DNA of 62,497 nt, taken from contig DF820464.1 of the NCBI GenBank assembly GCA_000739535.1, forward strand, positions 933,184 through 995,680, in the 5' to 3' direction. Of the stretch, positions 47,005 through 55,392 are shown piece after piece. The notes beneath the pieces are model-generated. The model saw only the letters and a program-made list of their open reading frames with translations, was not told the DNA's origin and did not search any database. Made by a program: the position numbers and the translations under genes. Source of the DNA: Candidatus Vecturithrix granuli (GTDB lineage: Bacteria; Moduliflexota; Moduliflexia; Moduliflexales; Moduliflexaceae). Position 1 is the stretch's first letter. Every line of letters starts with the position of its first letter.

Positions 47005-49371
47005 ATGTGTGCAGAAACCTATAAAACGCCTCAACCCGATGAATATCTCTTCCAACTCAAGCAAGCTGTTGAAATCATGCAGTTGGGATTGACAATTTCG
47101 GATTTGGACGGGAGAATTGTCTATGCGAATTTTGCCGATGCCGCCATGCACGGCTATCAGCAAGATGAATTGATCGGAAAAAATGTTGGCATCTATGCTC
47201 CGCCGGAATTGCGAAAACCGCCGACTCTGGATCAACTCAAACAATGGAAGGGCCTGATACGGGAAAGCGTGAACCTGCGCAAAGACGGAACGGTTTTTCC
47301 GGTCTGGCTGATGTCTGAAATCGTCAAAAATTCCGATGGAGAGCCTTGTGCGATTGTTACCAGTTGCGAAGACATCACGGAGCGCAAACAAAGTGCGGAA
47401 ACTTTGCGCCGCCAGGCAAAACTGTTGCGCGGAGCAGCGGAAGCCATGAATTGCCTGCTGGCAAACATGGACTTTCAGACTGCGATCTCTGAAGCCCTCG
47501 GAAAACTTGGACTCGCGGCCGATATGGATCGGGTGTATCTCTTTGAAAATCATGTTGAGACAGACTCTGGCCGCATCCTGATGAGCCAGCGTTATGAATG
47601 GGTTTCAGCGGCAGTGTCTCCCCAAATAGAGAATCTTGACCTGCAAAATGTGCCTTATGAATCCGCGTGCCCCCGCTGGTATGCGCTACTCAGCCAGAAT
47701 CTTCCGGTGCGAGGGGTAGTGCGGGATTTTCCTGCCAAAGAACGCGAAACCCTGGAAGCTCAGGGGATTCGTTCGCTCCTGGTCGTTCCGATTATGATTC
47801 GCGACGAGTTTTGGGGATTTATCGGGTTTGATTCCTGTCAAAGCGAACGGGAATGGCGTGATGAAGAAGAAGCGATCTTACTTGCAGTCGCAGGGAGTAT
47901 TGGCGACGCGCTTGCCCGCAAACAGGCTGAAGAAGAACTAAGAATCCAGCGAGAGGCCAAAATTCTGGCGGAGGCGGCCAGCGAATCCAAAAGTGAATTT
48001 CTGAGGAATATGAGCCATGAACTGCGCACTCCGTTGAACGGTATTTTGGGCTATACTCAAATCCTGAAAGCCGATGCCACCTTGTCGGACCAGCAGCGCA
48101 ATGCCATCGAAATCATCCACCGCAGCGGCGAACATTTACTCTTGATGATTAACGAAATTTTAGATCTCTCAAAAATAGAATCCCGCGAAATGTCCCTGGA
48201 ACCTTGCGACTTCAAACTTCCTGACATGTTGGCGATGCTTGTTGACATGATGCGCATCCGGGCCGAACAAAAAGGTCTTGAGTTTGTCGCGCAGATTGAT
48301 CATACCCTCCCGGCCATCGTCTATGGCGATGAAAAACGCTTACGCCAGATTTTGCTCAATCTGTTGGGCAATGCCGTAAAGTTTACCGATCATGGGAAGG
48401 TTGCGTTTCATGTCAACAGAACGGCACAAGGGCAATATCCGATCTGCAAGGTGCAATTTTCAATTGAAGATACCGGGATCGGGATTGCGCCAGAACACCT
48501 TGAACATATTTTTTCCGCTTTTTACCAGGTTCACGATGCTCGCCGGAGCAATGAAGGCACTGGTTTAGGATTAGCCATCAGCCAGCGATTAGCCGGGATG
48601 ATGGGTACGGAATTACACGCCGAAAGTCTAGTCGGAAAAGGCAGCCGCTTCTGGTTTGAGATTGACTTGCCAGCGAGTCAGCTCTTGTTGCTGCAAACGG
48701 AGAATCGGCTCGAAGACCAGCGGATTATCGGCTTCAATGCGCCAACTTCTTTTACCATTCTGATTGCGGATGATAATCAAACGAATCGTTCTCTGCTCAG
48801 AGATGTCTTAAGCCCCTTAGGGTTCAAGATTGTCGAAGCCGAAAACGGGGCCGAGACCATCAGTAAAATGCGGGCACATGCTCCGGATCTACTCTTGCTG
48901 GATTTGGTCATGCCGGTGTTTGATGGCCTTGAAGCCACCCGTCAAATCCGGCAGATGCCGGAGTTTCAACAGACACCCATTATTGCCATCTCAGCCAGCG
49001 TCTCAACGCAGCGCCAGCAAGAATGTTTCGAAGTCGGGTGTTGGGCCTTTCTGCCCAAACCATTTTCGATTCAGACCTTGTTAGAATTGCTGCGGACATA
49101 TTTGCCCTTGGAATGGCGCTATGCCTCTGAGGAAGAATGTGATCAGCAAGAACCGTTGGATAGACTGCCAGCCCGGGAAGAATTGCATGCCTTATATCAA
49201 CTCGCACTCGGAGGCCAACTTACGCGACTTCGAAAACGTCTTCAGGAAATACAAACCAGCGATTCCAGAATTACGCCTTTTGCCCAAAAAATATGTCAAT
49301 ATCTACAGGAATTTCAAGTCAAAAAGATTCAAGCATGTATCCGGGAATATATGGAGGATTCGCATGAATGA
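47005..49371 (+). CDS. Hybrid sensor histidine kinase (PAS-GAF-HisKA-HATPase-REC)
   Basis: 788 residues, no membrane helix, so a cytoplasmic sensor. PAS domain about 15-125 (LGLTISDLDGRIVYANFADA), PAC EDITERKQ; GAF domain about 145-305 (LLVVPIMIRDEFWGFIGFDS); coiled coil; HisKA with H-box SEFLRNMSHELRTPLNGILGY (His about 337); HATPase with N-box LLNLLGNAVKFTDHG, G1 EDTGIGIAPE and G2 GTGLGLAI; REC about 585-705 with acceptor Asp in LLLLDLVMP and conserved Lys in FLPKPF. A tail of about 80 residues follows the REC; it is short and HPT-like, but no histidine could be confirmed as acceptor. Overlaps the next gene by 8 bases. GTG 46996 is an alternative start. Confidence 0.92.
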   Translation: MCAETYKTPQPDEYLFQLKQAVEIMQLGLTISDLDGRIVYANFADAAMHGYQQDELIGKNVGIYAPPELRKPPTLDQLKQWKGLIRESVNLRKDGTVFPVWLMSEIVKNSDGEPCAIVTSCEDITERKQSAETLRRQAKLLRGAAEAMNCLLANMDFQTAISEALGKLGLAADMDRVYLFENHVETDSGRILMSQRYEWVSAAVSPQIENLDLQNVPYESACPRWYALLSQNLPVRGVVRDFPAKERETLEAQGIRSLLVVPIMIRDEFWGFIGFDSCQSEREWRDEEEAILLAVAGSIGDALARKQAEEELRIQREAKILAEAASESKSEFLRNMSHELRTPLNGILGYTQILKADATLSDQQRNAIEIIHRSGEHLLLMINEILDLSKIESREMSLEPCDFKLPDMLAMLVDMMRIRAEQKGLEFVAQIDHTLPAIVYGDEKRLRQILLNLLGNAVKFTDHGKVAFHVNRTAQGQYPICKVQFSIEDTGIGIAPEHLEHIFSAFYQVHDARRSNEGTGLGLAISQRLAGMMGTELHAESLVGKGSRFWFEIDLPASQLLLLQTENRLEDQRIIGFNAPTSFTILIADDNQTNRSLLRDVLSPLGFKIVEAENGAETISKMRAHAPDLLLLDLVMPVFDGLEATRQIRQMPEFQQTPIIAISASVSTQRQQECFEVGCWAFLPKPFSIQTLLELLRTYLPLEWRYASEEECDQQEPLDRLPAREELHALYQLALGGQLTRLRKRLQEIQTSDSRITPFAQKICQYLQEFQVKKIQACIREYMEDSHE

Positions 49372-50491
49372 CACGCCTATTATTTTGATTGTTGATGACA
49401 ATCCGACAAATTTGAGCGTCTTATTTGAATACCTGGAAGAATCGGGCTATGAACTTGCTGTGGCGCAAAGCGGCGAAGAGACGCTGCAGCAGCTTGAGCA
49501 CGTTCAGCCGGATTTGATTCTGTTAGATGTGCTGCTCCCTGGCATTGACGGATTTGAACTTTGCCGACAGTTGAAAGAGCATCCGGCAACCGCGAAAATC
49601 CCTATCGTATTTATGACAGCCCTGGCCAATGACATTGATAAGGTCAAAGGTTTTCTGGCGGGCGGGGTTGACTATATCACCAAACCCCTGCATCATGAAG
49701 AAGTGCTTGTCCGCATTAATTCCCACTTACAAATTCAACGGCTTCAACGCGAGCTTAAAGAGTATCAACAGCAACTCAATGTACAAAATACGCTTCTCGC
49801 CCAGAAAGACGAACGTATCCGGGAGTTGCAGGCTTCGAAAGGCGCATTATATCTCTGTGTATCGGAAAAACTTCAGCAGCCGCTCGACGCCCTGATTGGG
49901 TATGCTCGGTTGATTGATGACAATATTGAAGAGTATGGCAGGGATGAAATCCGGAATACTGTCCGACGCTTACGCCATACGGCCGAAAAGTTATCGGCCT
50001 TATACGATAATTTACTCTTCTGGTCAAAAATACAACAGAATACCATAGAATACAGCCCTGAAACAATCGCACTGGATGAAATTGCCGTTTACAATATCCT
50101 GCTGAATACTCCGACGGCTGAACAAAAACGCATCAGATTAAATAGCACGATTCCCGAAAAAACGCTGGCTCATGCTGATGATATGATGGTGAATGTCATC
50201 TTGCGCAATTTACTCGCAAATGCTCTGGCTTTTACCGAGCCTGGAGGCGAGATCACTGTATCTGTGGAGGAACAACATGACCTACTTGAAGTTGCGGTGA
50301 CGGATACGGGCATTGGCATGGAGAATGAGCAGTTACACCGTTTGTTTCATACACCTGATGCCGAAGAAAAAACGGGAATCGGTCTGCCTTTGTGTCAAGC
50401 CCTGATCGCAAAACAGGGTGGAACCATCCGGGCAGAAAGTGAACGCGGACAGGGTACAACAATCCGCTTCACCCTACCGAAAGCTCTGTGA
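49364..50491 (+). CDS. REC-HATPase protein with a degenerate H-box (response regulator/pseudo-kinase)
   Basis: 375 residues from ATG 49364 (MNDTPIILIVDDN), GGAGG upstream, overlapping the kinase gene. REC about 1-125 with acceptor Asp in ILLDVLLPG and Lys in YITKPL; coiled coil (about 125-165); dimerisation region reading VSEKLQQPLDALIGYARLI where the usual H-box is SHELR.PL, so the His is replaced by Glu; HATPase about 260-372 with ILRNLLANALAFTEPGG, TDTGIGMENE and TGIGLPLCQAL. It may be phosphorylated by the upstream hybrid kinase and lacks autophosphorylation of the normal kind. The 49121 start of a longer frame is inside the kinase gene and is rejected. Confidence 0.88.
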   Translation: MNDTPIILIVDDNPTNLSVLFEYLEESGYELAVAQSGEETLQQLEHVQPDLILLDVLLPGIDGFELCRQLKEHPATAKIPIVFMTALANDIDKVKGFLAGGVDYITKPLHHEEVLVRINSHLQIQRLQRELKEYQQQLNVQNTLLAQKDERIRELQASKGALYLCVSEKLQQPLDALIGYARLIDDNIEEYGRDEIRNTVRRLRHTAEKLSALYDNLLFWSKIQQNTIEYSPETIALDEIAVYNILLNTPTAEQKRIRLNSTIPEKTLAHADDMMVNVILRNLLANALAFTEPGGEITVSVEEQHDLLEVAVTDTGIGMENEQLHRLFHTPDAEEKTGIGLPLCQALIAKQGGTIRAESERGQGTTIRFTLPKAL

Positions 50492-50567
50492 TTCGTTGAA
50501 TACATTGTGAGTCATTCTCGCAGGAAATATCTCCATAAAAATATTGATAGGGAGGCAGAAATTTTTA

Positions 50568-51922
50568 GGCTCTTCCGTAAAGTTTGTGGGAACGATTTTT
50601 GCATACATACTTGACACAAAACAAGGTGACAGAGAGTGTGTTGTCTTGTCAACTATTCTCAAAAAGAATCCTGAAAATATGGCGATACGACCACAGGAAC
50701 AAGGAAGATGATGGATGTTTTACATGATATTTTAGGAATTCCTCAGGTGACTATCGAGCGAGTAGAGCTGCAAGAGACAGAAATTCACCTGTCTGTCAAA
50801 CCATGGGCAGAGAGTGCTATTTGCCCCCTCTGTCACAGAGCAAGCCGGGAACTTCATCAGCATAACTCGGTGCGGGTGATCCGGGATTTGCCCCTGAGCG
50901 GAAAACCTGGCTATCTGCATCTGAGTCGTCGCCGGTTTTGGTGCCCCCAGTGTAGCCTGCCTTTTAACGAGCCGCTCGATTTTGTTGAGCCGTACCGGAA
51001 CTCCACCAGGCGCTATGAGTCGCACATTTATGAGTTAGTTCGGCAAAACAACATCCGTTATGTGGAAGTGTTAGAAGGCCTGAGTTATGAAATTGTGGAA
51101 CGGATCTTTTTGCGTGAAGCCACCCGCCGGATTCCTGCTGAGCCGTTTAAGGGCCTTCGGAAATTGGGGCTTGATGAGATCGCGGAACGGAAGGGACGCA
51201 AGGCCTATGATGTGATTTTCTATAATTTGGAAACCGGGAAGCCGGTGGAAGTGCTTCAAGGACGGACAAAGCAGCAACTGCTTGAGTATCTCAAGGCGCT
51301 TGCGGAGGAGGTGAAAGCGAGCATTGAGGAAGTCTGTATTGATATGTGGCGTCCTTACGCTCAAGTCGTCTTCGAGGTGCTGCCTCACGCTGTCTTAGTG
51401 GCTGATCGCTTTCATGTGATGCGGTCCGTCAATACGGATCTGAAGGACCTGAAACACAGCAGGAAAAAAGATGTGCCTGAGAAGGCCAAAGCTTGTCACT
51501 ATCCGTTGCTCAAGAATCAAGAGGATCTCACAGAGCAGCAGCAAGAGACATTAGATGCCGTTTACGAAGTCGATCCTGGGCTCAAACGAGCCCATCAGCT
51601 CAAAGAAGAATTTCGGACGATCTTTGAGACGATACAAACCGTTGAGAATGCTCGTAAACAGGTGCAGAGATGGATCAGTAACGCGTATAAACACCATCTC
51701 GTTCCAACTGTCATCACGACGATGAAGACATGGTTGAGTGCGATCCTGAACTATTTTCATCATCGTACCACGAATAGCCCGTCAGAAGGGATCAATAACA
51801 AGATCAAACTCGTGAAGCGGCGGGGGGATGGTTTCAGAAATTTTGACAACTTTCGACTGAGAATTTTAACGGCTTTCTGAGGAACATGCAATTTTTGTTC
51901 CCACAACTTTCACGGAAGAGCC
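50568..51922 (+). mobile_element. ISL3-family insertion sequence
   Basis: 1355 bases. Terminal inverted repeats of 26 bases, 23 matching: left GGCTCTTCCGTAAAGTTTGT (50568 on), right end complement GGCTCTTCCGTGAAAGTTGT (to 51922). A single full-length transposase is inside. Flanking octamers AATTTTTA (left) and CTTTTATT (right) are not a duplication, so the copy has no 8-base target repeat and one flank was probably deleted or rearranged after insertion. The right end lies inside a methyltransferase gene. Confidence 0.88.
50708..51880 (+). CDS. ISL3-family transposase
   Basis: 390 residues, complete. N-terminal zinc-finger-like Cys pairs (AICPLCHRAS; FWCPQCSLPF), then the ISL3 DDE region: LGLDEIAERKGRKAYDVIFYN (first Asp), ICIDMW-type EVCIDMWRPYAQVVFEVLPHAVLVADRFHVM (second Asp) and NSPSEGINNKIKLVKRRGDGFRNFDNFRLRIL with the catalytic Glu. 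Sole gene of the IS. ATG 50711 is equally possible. Confidence 0.93.
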   Translation: MMDVLHDILGIPQVTIERVELQETEIHLSVKPWAESAICPLCHRASRELHQHNSVRVIRDLPLSGKPGYLHLSRRRFWCPQCSLPFNEPLDFVEPYRNSTRRYESHIYELVRQNNIRYVEVLEGLSYEIVERIFLREATRRIPAEPFKGLRKLGLDEIAERKGRKAYDVIFYNLETGKPVEVLQGRTKQQLLEYLKALAEEVKASIEEVCIDMWRPYAQVVFEVLPHAVLVADRFHVMRSVNTDLKDLKHSRKKDVPEKAKACHYPLLKNQEDLTEQQQETLDAVYEVDPGLKRAHQLKEEFRTIFETIQTVENARKQVQRWISNAYKHHLVPTVITTMKTWLSAILNYFHHRTTNSPSEGINNKIKLVKRRGDGFRNFDNFRLRILTAF

Positions 51923-52328
51923 CTTTTATTTTATGCCAGATTACGCTATTTCGCAAAATCCAACCCTGTTTATCAGTCATTTCAAAGACAATACGCCAGG
52001 GAATTCCTAACAACCTTTTGTGATGATAAGAATCGTCGATATTCAGCCAAAAAGATCCCGTAGGTTTTAAGACTCGATAGAGTTCTTGAATGATATGACA
52101 TAAGTTCTGAATATAATCCGTATAGTCTATTTCTAAACCGATGCCACCATGAGAGTATTGACGCTTCTGCCAATATGGAGGGCTTGTCATGGCCATATCA
52201 ATTGATTGATCAGGCAATTCCTTTAAGATGAAAGAGGCATCTCCATGAAGAAGAAGTGGCTGAGTGGTTGAGCGATGTAAATACGATAATACCTCTTCTC
52301 GTATGTTACTCGTTATTATGATATTCAT
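51923..52328 (-). pseudogene. DNA methyltransferase (N4-cytosine/N6-adenine, beta class), C-terminal part lost to the IS
   Basis: The minus-strand frame starts at ATG 52328 (MNIIITSNIREEVLSYL). HGDASFILKELPDQSIDMAMTSPPYWQKRQY carries the catalytic TSPPY, typical of N4-cytosine methylases; YRVLKPTGSFWLNIDDSYH and GWILRNSVIWHK follow. At the IS boundary (51922/51923) the frame passes into transposon sequence and stops at 51834. The target-recognition domain and the SAM-binding motif are gone and are not found on the other side of the IS. It lies downstream of attC-like site A in cassette polarity, so it may be the remnant of a further cassette. Confidence 0.82.
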
Positions 52329-52465
52329 AGCATGTCCTTCCGCTTTGACGATTCTACCCCAATAAGTATCTCCTTTTACAAATCATCTTTACAGGAAGGG
52401 GATGTTCTGGTCAATGGAGAAATTCAGAATTTTAATGAACAATCTACGCGATTATTGAGGATAGC

Positions 52466-52576
52466 GGCGAACGATCCGCTTCACAGGCGCACAACAGCGG
52501 GCGCTACAACACCTGATAGAACACCAACCAATTTTCCCGCCCGCTGTTGTGCGTCCGGTGCAAGCGATTGTTGGGC
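52466..52576 (-). other. attC-like integron recombination site A
   Basis: 111 bases bounded by GGCGAAC (R''-like) and GTTGGGC, an exact GTTRRRY. Inner arms: GATCCGCTTCACAGGCGCACAAC... and ...GTTGTGCGTCCGGTGCAAGCG, with CAGCGGGCG / CGCCCGCTG closing the stem, and a central AT-rich loop. Right half closely parallels sites B and C (TTTCCCGCCCGCTG...GCGTCCGG...GTT). It lies 15 bases downstream of the stop of the endonuclease-like gene, as expected for a cassette read on the minus strand. Confidence 0.7.
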
Positions 52577-52591
52577 ATATTTCATCCTTTT

Positions 52592-53680
52592 TCAATGTGA
52601 GATAAGAATCATATCAGCAGTTGTTGTATAGACTTCTCCGTCCCACTCAAAATCAATATTGTAACCAGGAAATTCTGTTATACGATCTAAATATCTGTGA
52701 ATTTCTTGGTCTAATAATGGTTTCGCTCTCTTTAATTTCCAAGAACCAAAAAAGTCGTTTTCGTCAACTAATACCAGAAACAGCCTATTTGACGCATCAA
52801 ACCGTCGTACTCCCTGGTTTTCATAGAGCCAACGGATAAGTGTCTCAGGATTATCTCGTACTGATTGTAAAATTTGCAATCGTGTATGCTTCAGTTGGGT
52901 TATCAACTCTCTTGCAACCTCAGAGGGGTGATCTTCTACTTTTGACCATAAGTCTTCAAGTAAACGAGCTTCAGCCAAATCTTGAGAAAAATAAAGATTC
53001 TGCTTTCGACAAAATTGTTTCAAAAGGGTTAATTCTGGCCGTAAATGATGCTCTTTTCGATATTCTTTGATGAAACCCTCCGGTAAATAAGTCACTTTCA
53101 GATCAAATGGCACGTTCTGGATAAAGAAATCAACCTTCTTGATCAAGCCAACAGCGGGTAAAACGTGAGGATGATCTTTAAAGATGTCTTCAATGATAAT
53201 TGATGTCCAATGATTATACCACGAACAAAGAATGTATGCTTTCATACTCGGATAAAGCCTATTATCAATGTTTTCACATAATTCATCATACGATTTGATC
53301 CTTTTCACATAATTGTCAACAATGGTCTTTTCTAAACTGTTTTGGTGGAGACCGCCCCAATCAAAGCTTGCGACTCGATACAATTCACTGACCAGTTGAG
53401 ATTCACTTGCTCGTCTTACCTCACGTTCTTCTTCATAGATGTTCCGAATGGTTTGCTCAATCTGTTGCTCATGCAAAGGACTCTCATACAAAAATTGAAA
53501 GCTTCTCTGCCCTGATATGTCAGGAATTGTGAGATGATGGTCATGTATAAGCCTGTCCATCAATGTATTTCGAGAAAGTGAACGTAGTTTTAAAAATCGT
53601 CTTCCATCAGGATCTAAACTTAATTCTCGGATGTGATCGTTTTTGAAAGCATGTAGAGCTTCTTGGAAGGTATAGGACAT
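52592..53680 (-). CDS. Putative type II restriction endonuclease (PD-(D/E)XK-like)
   Basis: 362 residues, no membrane or signal sequence. I do not recognise a named family, but residues about 170-205 read EDIFKDHPHVLPAVG, IKKVDFFIQNVPFDLKVTYL: an acidic helix, a strand ending in D, then D-L-K-V, the pattern of a PD-(D/E)XK nuclease core. It starts nine bases after the stop of a DNA methyltransferase gene on the same strand, the standard arrangement of a restriction-modification pair, and ends just before attC-like site A. Lower GC than the chromosomal genes to the left, in keeping with a mobile cassette. Confidence 0.65.
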   Translation of the reverse strand: MSYTFQEALHAFKNDHIRELSLDPDGRRFLKLRSLSRNTLMDRLIHDHHLTIPDISGQRSFQFLYESPLHEQQIEQTIRNIYEEEREVRRASESQLVSELYRVASFDWGGLHQNSLEKTIVDNYVKRIKSYDELCENIDNRLYPSMKAYILCSWYNHWTSIIIEDIFKDHPHVLPAVGLIKKVDFFIQNVPFDLKVTYLPEGFIKEYRKEHHLRPELTLLKQFCRKQNLYFSQDLAEARLLEDLWSKVEDHPSEVARELITQLKHTRLQILQSVRDNPETLIRWLYENQGVRRFDASNRLFLVLVDENDFFGSWKLKRAKPLLDQEIHRYLDRITEFPGYNIDFEWDGEVYTTTADMILISH

Positions 53681-53689
53681 GATTTTACC

Positions 53690-55186
53690 TCAATGTTTAG
53701 GAAATTCGCTTCTCCATCCTGGAATAGATTCGAGGGTGTTATATAGTTTCTCATCACTACTCATATCAGAAATTTTTTGATAGATCAAAATGAAGTCATG
53801 TCTTAATGCGCCTTTTCGATTATCCTGTACAACAGAATGCGCAGAATACTGCATTGGAAAACAACCCCGATAGTGTAATTGAGGCACATTGTGTTGAATG
53901 GTCTTCAGATATTCCCAACTCAAGAGATCTCGTGCATTAAAGATGATTGCTAGGAATCCTCCGACTTTCAGGACATGATACGCATTCTGCATAAAACGCA
54001 ACATATCATCAACATAAGTTTTTTTATTCTTATGGCGTTCCTTTGCATTTGAGACGACAATCTCTTCCTCAAAACACGGGGTATGCTGCAAGATAGTATT
54101 CCACAATTCACTTAACTCTAAATAGGGAATGCGATCACTATGAGGAGGATCAGTAATGATAAGCTGTATTTGACCTTTTTCGATCTGCTCTAATACCGTA
54201 TTACAATTACCAATGACTAATGAAATTGGAGATAGATTGTTGATGACTTCATGAGGATTGTTCGTGATAGGAATATATTTTTCGGGTTCAGGAAGTTCAC
54301 GTAATGCTTTTAAGAGTTTTTTGACCCGCAAGTCAAAACAATTCCAGACATTAATTTCAAAATGACGCTCTGGACGCCAATATCCAATAATCCAACTTCC
54401 AACTTCGATATGTTCATGTATCGTGGTATTCTCTTGTGTTTTATGACGTTGAGAGATCGCAAAGACCATTTTTGACATCTGCCCAATAGATGATGTTAAT
54501 GTCAATAATAATGGCTTTTGAAGGGTTACCGGGCATTTCATGATCGTTTCAAGAAGAAGGTCAATATTTCGTAATGCGCGATCAGTAAAAAGATGATGAA
54601 GTGTCAATTCCTTTGTTGAATTCACTCTGGAATTATTAAAAAATATTGGTTTTCTAATGTGATGGGGAGTATATTGAGAAAATTGTTGTATGAGTGTTCT
54701 ATCATGAGGTGTCGGAATAAGTTCTATTCTTTCCCGCTCTTTTCCATTTTTTGTCCACACCGAAGATAATGTTTCCTTTTCCCAGAGATAATGGGTCGCT
54801 ATTCGTCCATCATATAATTGATAACTTTCATATATTGACGGTTTTATTTCTTGTTCGATATATCGAAAGGCTTCAGAGAACTCTTTGACCAGTGGAAGAT
54901 TCACAAAAAACGTTGCTAAGTCAATAGATACAGGATTAATGTCTATGCCTATAAATCGCCGTTGTAATTCAAGACTTTCCTTTGCAACTAATCCAGACCC
55001 AAGAAATGGATCAAGAACAATATCATGTTTTGAAGAGAGTTTTTGTATCAGGAATGTGAGACATTCAAGAGGTTTCTTCCCCCAGTATTTATGAAAAGCA
55101 GCTAATCCTTTGTATCCAGAAGGAGATAACACCGCCTGGATATTCACTTCGAGATCAGATTTCTTAAAAAGTTCTTGCTGAGACAT
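53690..55186 (-). CDS. DNA methyltransferase of a cassette-borne restriction-modification system
   Basis: 498 residues. SAM-binding motif I near residue 57: DIVLDPFLGSGLVAKESLELQRRFIGIDINP. The catalytic motif comes late (about 340): LIITDPPHSDRIPYLELSELW, that is DPPH instead of DPPY. Motif I before DPP(Y/H) with a long middle domain is the alpha-class order. AFHKYWGKKP at the N-terminus is typical of a group of DNA methylases with DPPHSD. The likely partner is the nuclease-like gene nine bases downstream. Upstream 120 bases separate it from attC-like site B. Confidence 0.85.
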   Translation of the reverse strand: MSQQELFKKSDLEVNIQAVLSPSGYKGLAAFHKYWGKKPLECLTFLIQKLSSKHDIVLDPFLGSGLVAKESLELQRRFIGIDINPVSIDLATFFVNLPLVKEFSEAFRYIEQEIKPSIYESYQLYDGRIATHYLWEKETLSSVWTKNGKERERIELIPTPHDRTLIQQFSQYTPHHIRKPIFFNNSRVNSTKELTLHHLFTDRALRNIDLLLETIMKCPVTLQKPLLLTLTSSIGQMSKMVFAISQRHKTQENTTIHEHIEVGSWIIGYWRPERHFEINVWNCFDLRVKKLLKALRELPEPEKYIPITNNPHEVINNLSPISLVIGNCNTVLEQIEKGQIQLIITDPPHSDRIPYLELSELWNTILQHTPCFEEEIVVSNAKERHKNKKTYVDDMLRFMQNAYHVLKVGGFLAIIFNARDLLSWEYLKTIQHNVPQLHYRGCFPMQYSAHSVVQDNRKGALRHDFILIYQKISDMSSDEKLYNTLESIPGWRSEFPKH

Positions 55187-55306
55187 TGGATATTCCCCAA
55201 TTCCTTGACCGTTCTATACGAATATGTTTTATCATGCATTATTGGGACAAGTTTATATGAATTGGAATATTTGTCAACTTTAAAGGGTCAGCTCGGCATT
55301 GAGAAT

Positions 55307-55391
55307 GCCCAACGCACCGTTTCAGGGGCACAAAAGGGCGGGCGCAACCACCCTTGACATTTGGCAATCAATTTTTCCGCCCGCCCTTTGG
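55307..55391 (-). other. attC-like site B, left part (split by intron and IS)
   Basis: GCCCAAC (an exact RYYYAAC) then GCACCGTTTCAGGGGCACAA, AGGGCGGGCG, loop, CGCCCGCCCTTTGG. The complementary continuation CGTCCCCTGCAAGCAGCTC GTTAGAT is at 59653-59678. Rejoining them gives an attC of about 111 bases, the same size as sites A (111) and C (113), with the TTTnnGCGTCC block aligned among all three. Confidence 0.7.
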
Positions 55392-55392
55392 G

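Noticed and set aside
50560-51930. A target-site duplication for the ISL3 element
   Set aside because: Left AATTTTTA and right CTTTTATT do not match in any alignment of the ends.
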